Assembly: GCF_001592745.1 (NCBI RefSeq)
Contig: NZ_LUKD01000010.1
Coordinates: 1-40,637 of the forward strand
Length of the DNA: 40,637 bases
Direction: 5' to 3'
DNA from: Bdellovibrio bacteriovorus
GTDB lineage: Bacteria; Bdellovibrionota; Bdellovibrionia; Bdellovibrionales; Bdellovibrionaceae
The first letter of the stretch is position 1. Each line of letters begins with the position of its first letter. Both the position numbers and the translations under genes were made by a program. The notes beneath the pieces were generated by a model, which ran no database searches, was not told where the DNA came from, and saw only the letters and a program-made list of their open reading frames with translations. Shown piece by piece: positions 34,213 through 40,637 of this stretch.

Positions 34213-34725
34213 TTGAGCATTAAATCTAAATCGACACATGCTGAATTAGATCACATCTTGAATTTTGTCGATGCATCGAAGGGTCTTCGTGCAAAGATCA
34301 ACGAGTCAGGACGAGTTCAAATTCGTCAGGACCTAGACGGAAAACTATTCAGTTTTAATTCTCAAGATGTAAACGAAGTCCTTCATCGTGCAGACTCAGA
34401 AGGTAAGCCGTTCGTGCAAGTGAACTTTAAGAATGGAACGAAAGTTCTTCTGACGGAAACGCTTGTAGGCTTTAAACCTCTTGAAACTTTAGGTTTGGAC
34501 ATGGGCCGCATCCCTAAAGTGGTGACGACACCTGATTTAGTAAGCGTTTTTGATGCTATCGAAGAGTCTCTAGGGGCTGATAATGGTCTTGATCACGAGG
34601 TTGAGATCCTAAAAAAGGTCTACATGGCTATTGTTTCTGGTGGAGAAAAGGTCGGTTTCGATCTAACCACAGAAAGATTATGGCTAAACAGACTTATCGC
34701 GTCAAAATTCAAAGCCAGCGCTTAA
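34213..34725 (+). CDS. Unknown cytoplasmic protein
   Basis: The 170-residue protein starts at TTG 34213 behind an unusually strong site (GGGGAGGGG). There is no signal peptide or membrane segment; it is acidic to neutral with Lys, Asp and Leu. It has two parts: an N-terminal beta-rich half (about 28-90, with RVQIRQDLDGKLFSFNSQDV and FVQVNFKNGTKVLLTETLVGF) and a helical C-terminal half (about 105-170). No known family is recognised; the fold hint is a small ligand- or RNA-binding beta domain, not supported further. It is followed by a terminator and lies upstream of the rRNA operon. Confidence 0.75.
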   Translation: MSIKSKSTHAELDHILNFVDASKGLRAKINESGRVQIRQDLDGKLFSFNSQDVNEVLHRADSEGKPFVQVNFKNGTKVLLTETLVGFKPLETLGLDMGRIPKVVTTPDLVSVFDAIEESLGADNGLDHEVEILKKVYMAIVSGGEKVGFDLTTERLWLNRLIASKFKASA

Positions 34726-34763
34726 TTTTACGTAAAATCAGACACTTAAATCAAAGTTGCTAA

Positions 34764-34787
34764 AAACCGAGGCAGAGACCTCGGTTT
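34764..34787 (+). terminator. Hairpin terminator upstream of the rRNA region
   Basis: AAACCGAGG (34764-34772) and CCTCGGTTT (34779-34787) form a perfect 9-bp stem with loop CAGAGA. It isolates the unknown gene from the rRNA operon. The T-run lies inside the stem's 3' arm and is short. Confidence 0.75.
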
Positions 34788-34810
34788 ACTTATTAGGCAA
34801 CTTCGACCGC

Positions 34811-34842
34811 GGAATTAAATTTTCGAAAAAAAGCTATTGACC
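34811..34842 (+). promoter_or_regulatory. Candidate promoter upstream part (UP-like AT tract and -35) for tRNA-Ala
   Basis: An AT-rich tract (34811-34835) is followed by TTGACC (34837-34842), 39 bases before the tRNA. No good -10 hexamer is found at 16-18 bases, so the call is uncertain. Confidence 0.3.
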
Positions 34843-34880
34843 TTTTGGGGCCGTTACGAGAAAACAGCTCCACTTTGTTC

Positions 34881-34956
<76 letters not shown>

Positions 34957-35010
34957 ATTTTCTTTATTTCATGACGTTCGTCTCGGACCGAAAAAAATAA
35001 AGAAAGAACA

Positions 35011-35038
35011 TTGACGGGGACAAAAAAATCATTAAGAT
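35011..35038 (+). promoter_or_regulatory. rRNA operon promoter directly before 16S
   Basis: TTGACG (35011-35016) and TAAGAT (35033-35038) with a 16-base spacer; A-rich sequence upstream (34990-35010) fits an UP element. It lies between tRNA-Ala and 16S, so 16S can be transcribed without the tRNA. Confidence 0.6.
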
Positions 35039-35049
35039 TGGTTCCTCGC

Positions 35050-35065
35050 GCTTCGGTAACGAAGC
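35050..35065 (+). other. Hairpin in rRNA leader
   Basis: GCTTCG-GTAA-CGAAGC, 6-bp stem with a 4-base loop, shortly after the promoter. Likely part of the leader structure of the rRNA transcript. Confidence 0.5.
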
Positions 35066-35083
35066 TTTGAATTAAGAATTTTC

Positions 35084-35095
35084 GCTCTTTGAAAA
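35084..35095 (+). promoter_or_regulatory. boxA-like antitermination site in rRNA leader
   Basis: GCTCTTTGAAAA resembles the boxA consensus TGCTCTTTAACA, and is followed by CTGAATAG. An almost identical block (GTTCTTTGACAA then TTGAATAG) is at 37023 in the spacer before 23S. Confidence 0.65.
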
Positions 35096-35098
35096 CTG

Positions 35099-35123
35099 AA
35101 TAGCTAGAATGATAGATTTTTGG
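35099..35123 (+). other. 5' arm of the 16S processing stem
   Basis: This segment (AATAGCTAGA, then GATAGATTTTTGGG) is complementary to 36829-36853 (CCCAAAAATCTTATCTAGCTATT) with a short bulge. The long stem looping out 16S is the expected RNase III substrate. Confidence 0.65.
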
Positions 35124-35215
35124 GCTCTTAGAATATTAAGTAATTAATATTCACAATTTCAAAAATAAATTCGAACAAACACAGCGTAAGCTAGTTGTTT
35201 GGTTGAGAACAGAAT

Positions 35216-36739
<1,524 letters not shown>

Positions 36740-36828
36740 TATCCGGTCAATCTTCACTCGGGACTTGTTCTCGAGTAAGTTAAAATGACCCAATCTTAGG
36801 TCAACTCACTCTTCCCGAGTGGGTGAGT

Positions 36829-36853
36829 CCCAAAAATCTTATCTAGCTATTTA
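36829..36853 (+). other. 3' arm of the 16S processing stem
   Basis: Complementary partner of 35099-35123; together they enclose 16S. It lies in the 348-base spacer between 16S and 23S, which also holds tRNA-Ile, the second boxA-like site and the 5' arm of the 23S stem. Confidence 0.65.
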
Positions 36854-36893
36854 GTTTTGAAAGAGTGAAAGCTCTTTACCTCGCATCTAACAA

Positions 36894-36970
<77 letters not shown>

Positions 36971-37022
36971 ACTAATTGAGTTGGACTGTTGGTGTGAGAA
37001 GAGTTTTTGCTGAACGATTTTC

Positions 37023-37034
37023 GTTCTTTGACAA
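37023..37034 (+). promoter_or_regulatory. boxA-like antitermination site before 23S
   Basis: GTTCTTTGACAA followed by TTGAATAG, a near copy of the leader block at 35084. Duplicate boxA sites before 16S and before 23S are normal for bacterial rRNA operons. Confidence 0.6.
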
Positions 37035-37041
37035 TTGAATA

Positions 37042-37065
37042 GATTGATTTAGTTGATTTTTAGCG
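37042..37065 (+). other. 5' arm of the 23S processing stem
   Basis: 24 bases (from GATTGATTTAG to TTTTTAGCG) complementary to 40166-40189 with one G-U pair. The pair loops out 23S for RNase III cleavage. Confidence 0.75.
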
Positions 37066-37081
37066 AGGTTAGTTCCATTTT

Positions 37082-40018
<2,937 letters not shown>

Positions 40019-40165
40019 TAAATTTTTTCTTCTTTAAGAAGAATATCGTCTCTATAGTAACTCTCTTACGAATGTAGGACTGAGCGAAAGAGACTAGTTC
40101 TCTGGATGAATCCCAAAAGGATGAGTCAATGAGCAGAGAATGAAGATTTGGGACTAACCACAAAT

Positions 40166-40189
40166 CGCTAAAAATCAATTAAATCAATC
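40166..40189 (+). other. 3' arm of the 23S processing stem
   Basis: Partner of 37042-37065. It is in the 278-base gap between 23S and 5S, which is otherwise AT-rich and holds a small palindrome (TTCTTCTT-T-AAGAAGAA at 40027-40043) and no gene. Confidence 0.75.
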
Positions 40190-40296
40190 ATTCGATTGCT
40201 AAATCAAAAAAGTAACTTCTCCATTTGGATTGGAAGTAAGTTGCAAAGAAACGAAACGGAGTCTATAACGACTCCACTTTGACTTAATAAACGCTT

Positions 40297-40414
40297 TGCT
40301 GGTGTTTATAGCAGAGGGGCCACACCTGATCCCATTCCGAACTCAGAAGTTAAGTCCTCTTGCGGCGATGGTATTGCACGGGCGACCGTGTGGGAGAGTA
40401 GCACGATGCCAGCT
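40297..40414 (+). rRNA. rrf: 5S ribosomal RNA
   Basis: About 117 bases. Contains CACACCTGATCCCATTCCGA, ACTCAGAAGTTAAG, GCGGCGATGGTATTGCA and GGGAGAGTAGCACG, all standard 5S blocks. The ends pair (GCTGG with CCAGC). Confidence 0.95.
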
Positions 40415-40426
40415 CTATTTTACTTG

Positions 40427-40461
40427 AACCCAGGTTACGAAAGTAATCTGGGTTTTTTTTT
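40427..40461 (+). terminator. Terminator of the rRNA operon
   Basis: AACCCAGGTTAC (40427-40438) pairs with GTAATCTGGGTT (40443-40454; one mismatch or G-U type position), loop GAAA, followed by a long T-run. A strong rho-independent terminator, 13 bases after 5S. Confidence 0.92.
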
Positions 40462-40606
40462 GCCTTTTTTCTGCGACTTCGATTTTTTTAAAACTAAGTC
40501 ATTAGTTGCATCTTTTTTTCTTATGAATTGTCTTTAAACCGCATCTCTCATACGGCTAAATATTTTTTATTTCTAAATCAGTCTTTCGATATTCCTACTA
40601 AGTTTC

Positions 40607-40623
40607 ACTGCCACCGTGGCAGT
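40607..40623. other. Short palindrome near the right edge
   Basis: ACTGCCA-CCG-TGGCAGT, a 7-bp stem with a 3-base loop. It lies in the 176-base AT-rich stretch after the rRNA terminator, where no gene is seen. It may be the terminator end of a gene outside the window on the other strand, but no adjoining T-run is obvious. Confidence 0.4.
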
Positions 40624-40637
40624 AAGCTGATGCGTTA

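Overview
The window reads as chromosomal core DNA of a Bdellovibrio-type predatory bacterium (Bdellovibrionota, formerly Deltaproteobacteria). This rests on the overall character of the 16S gene, on a Myxococcus/Bdellovibrio-style gliding-machine cluster, and on a type IV pilus cluster in the myxobacterial order (pilG/H/I-like, pilD, pilM-N-O-P-Q). Species cannot be fixed by eye. Nearly all genes are on the + strand in tightly overlapping operons; only two short genes are on the - strand.

Layout. (1) 1-4932: Glt/Agl-type motility or envelope-energy cluster. It holds a TPR protein (5' end cut off by the window), a small exported protein, an FHA + TonB-like-tail protein (GltG/PglI-like), a TolQ/MotA-type proton channel and two TolR/ExbD subunits. 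(2) 4955-8171: LPS export and sigma factor, with an apparent LptC-LptA fusion, LptB and RpoN. (3) 8172-8532: intergenic region holding a large structured inverted repeat. (4) 8533-12670: adenine/SAM-linked genes (apt, an MTA/SAH-nucleosidase-like gene, metK), interleaved with an exported TPR-like protein, short-form hpf and an orphan membrane sensor-like domain. (5) 12793-16796: lepA and three consecutive, non-identical signal peptidase I genes. (6) 16832-22652: pyrB, carA, an unknown gene and carB, the start of pyrimidine synthesis. (7) 22649-31688: type IV pilus operon with a PhnD-like binding protein, ABC ATPase and permease, PilD, PilM-N-O-P-Q and a terminal lipoprotein. (8) 31895-34725: a small exported protein (-), rarA, a cupin (-) and an unknown cytoplasmic protein. 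(9) 34881-40461: an rRNA operon, tRNA-Ala(UGC), 16S, tRNA-Ile(GAU), 23S, 5S, with boxA-like antitermination sites, RNase III-type processing stems and a strong terminator.

How the genes work together. The energised TolQ/TolR-like motor and FHA/TonB-tail protein at the left edge, and the pilus alignment complex further right, would both support surface movement or prey contact. LptCA/LptB, three LepB peptidases and RpoN serve envelope biogenesis and its regulation. MetK, the nucleosidase and Apt form a plausible SAM to adenine to AMP salvage route.

The observations most worth following are: a ~153-bp giant hairpin with three apical hairpins after rpoN; a 28-bp two-copy promoter-like motif shared by hpf and the gene before it; a perfect palindrome over the pyrB start codon with a competing long-range pairing; an unknown gene wedged between carA and carB; a triple lepB array; a PhnD-like protein in the pilG position; and tRNA-Ala lying upstream of 16S instead of in the internal spacer. 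I saw no CRISPR array, transposase, prophage or plasmid gene.
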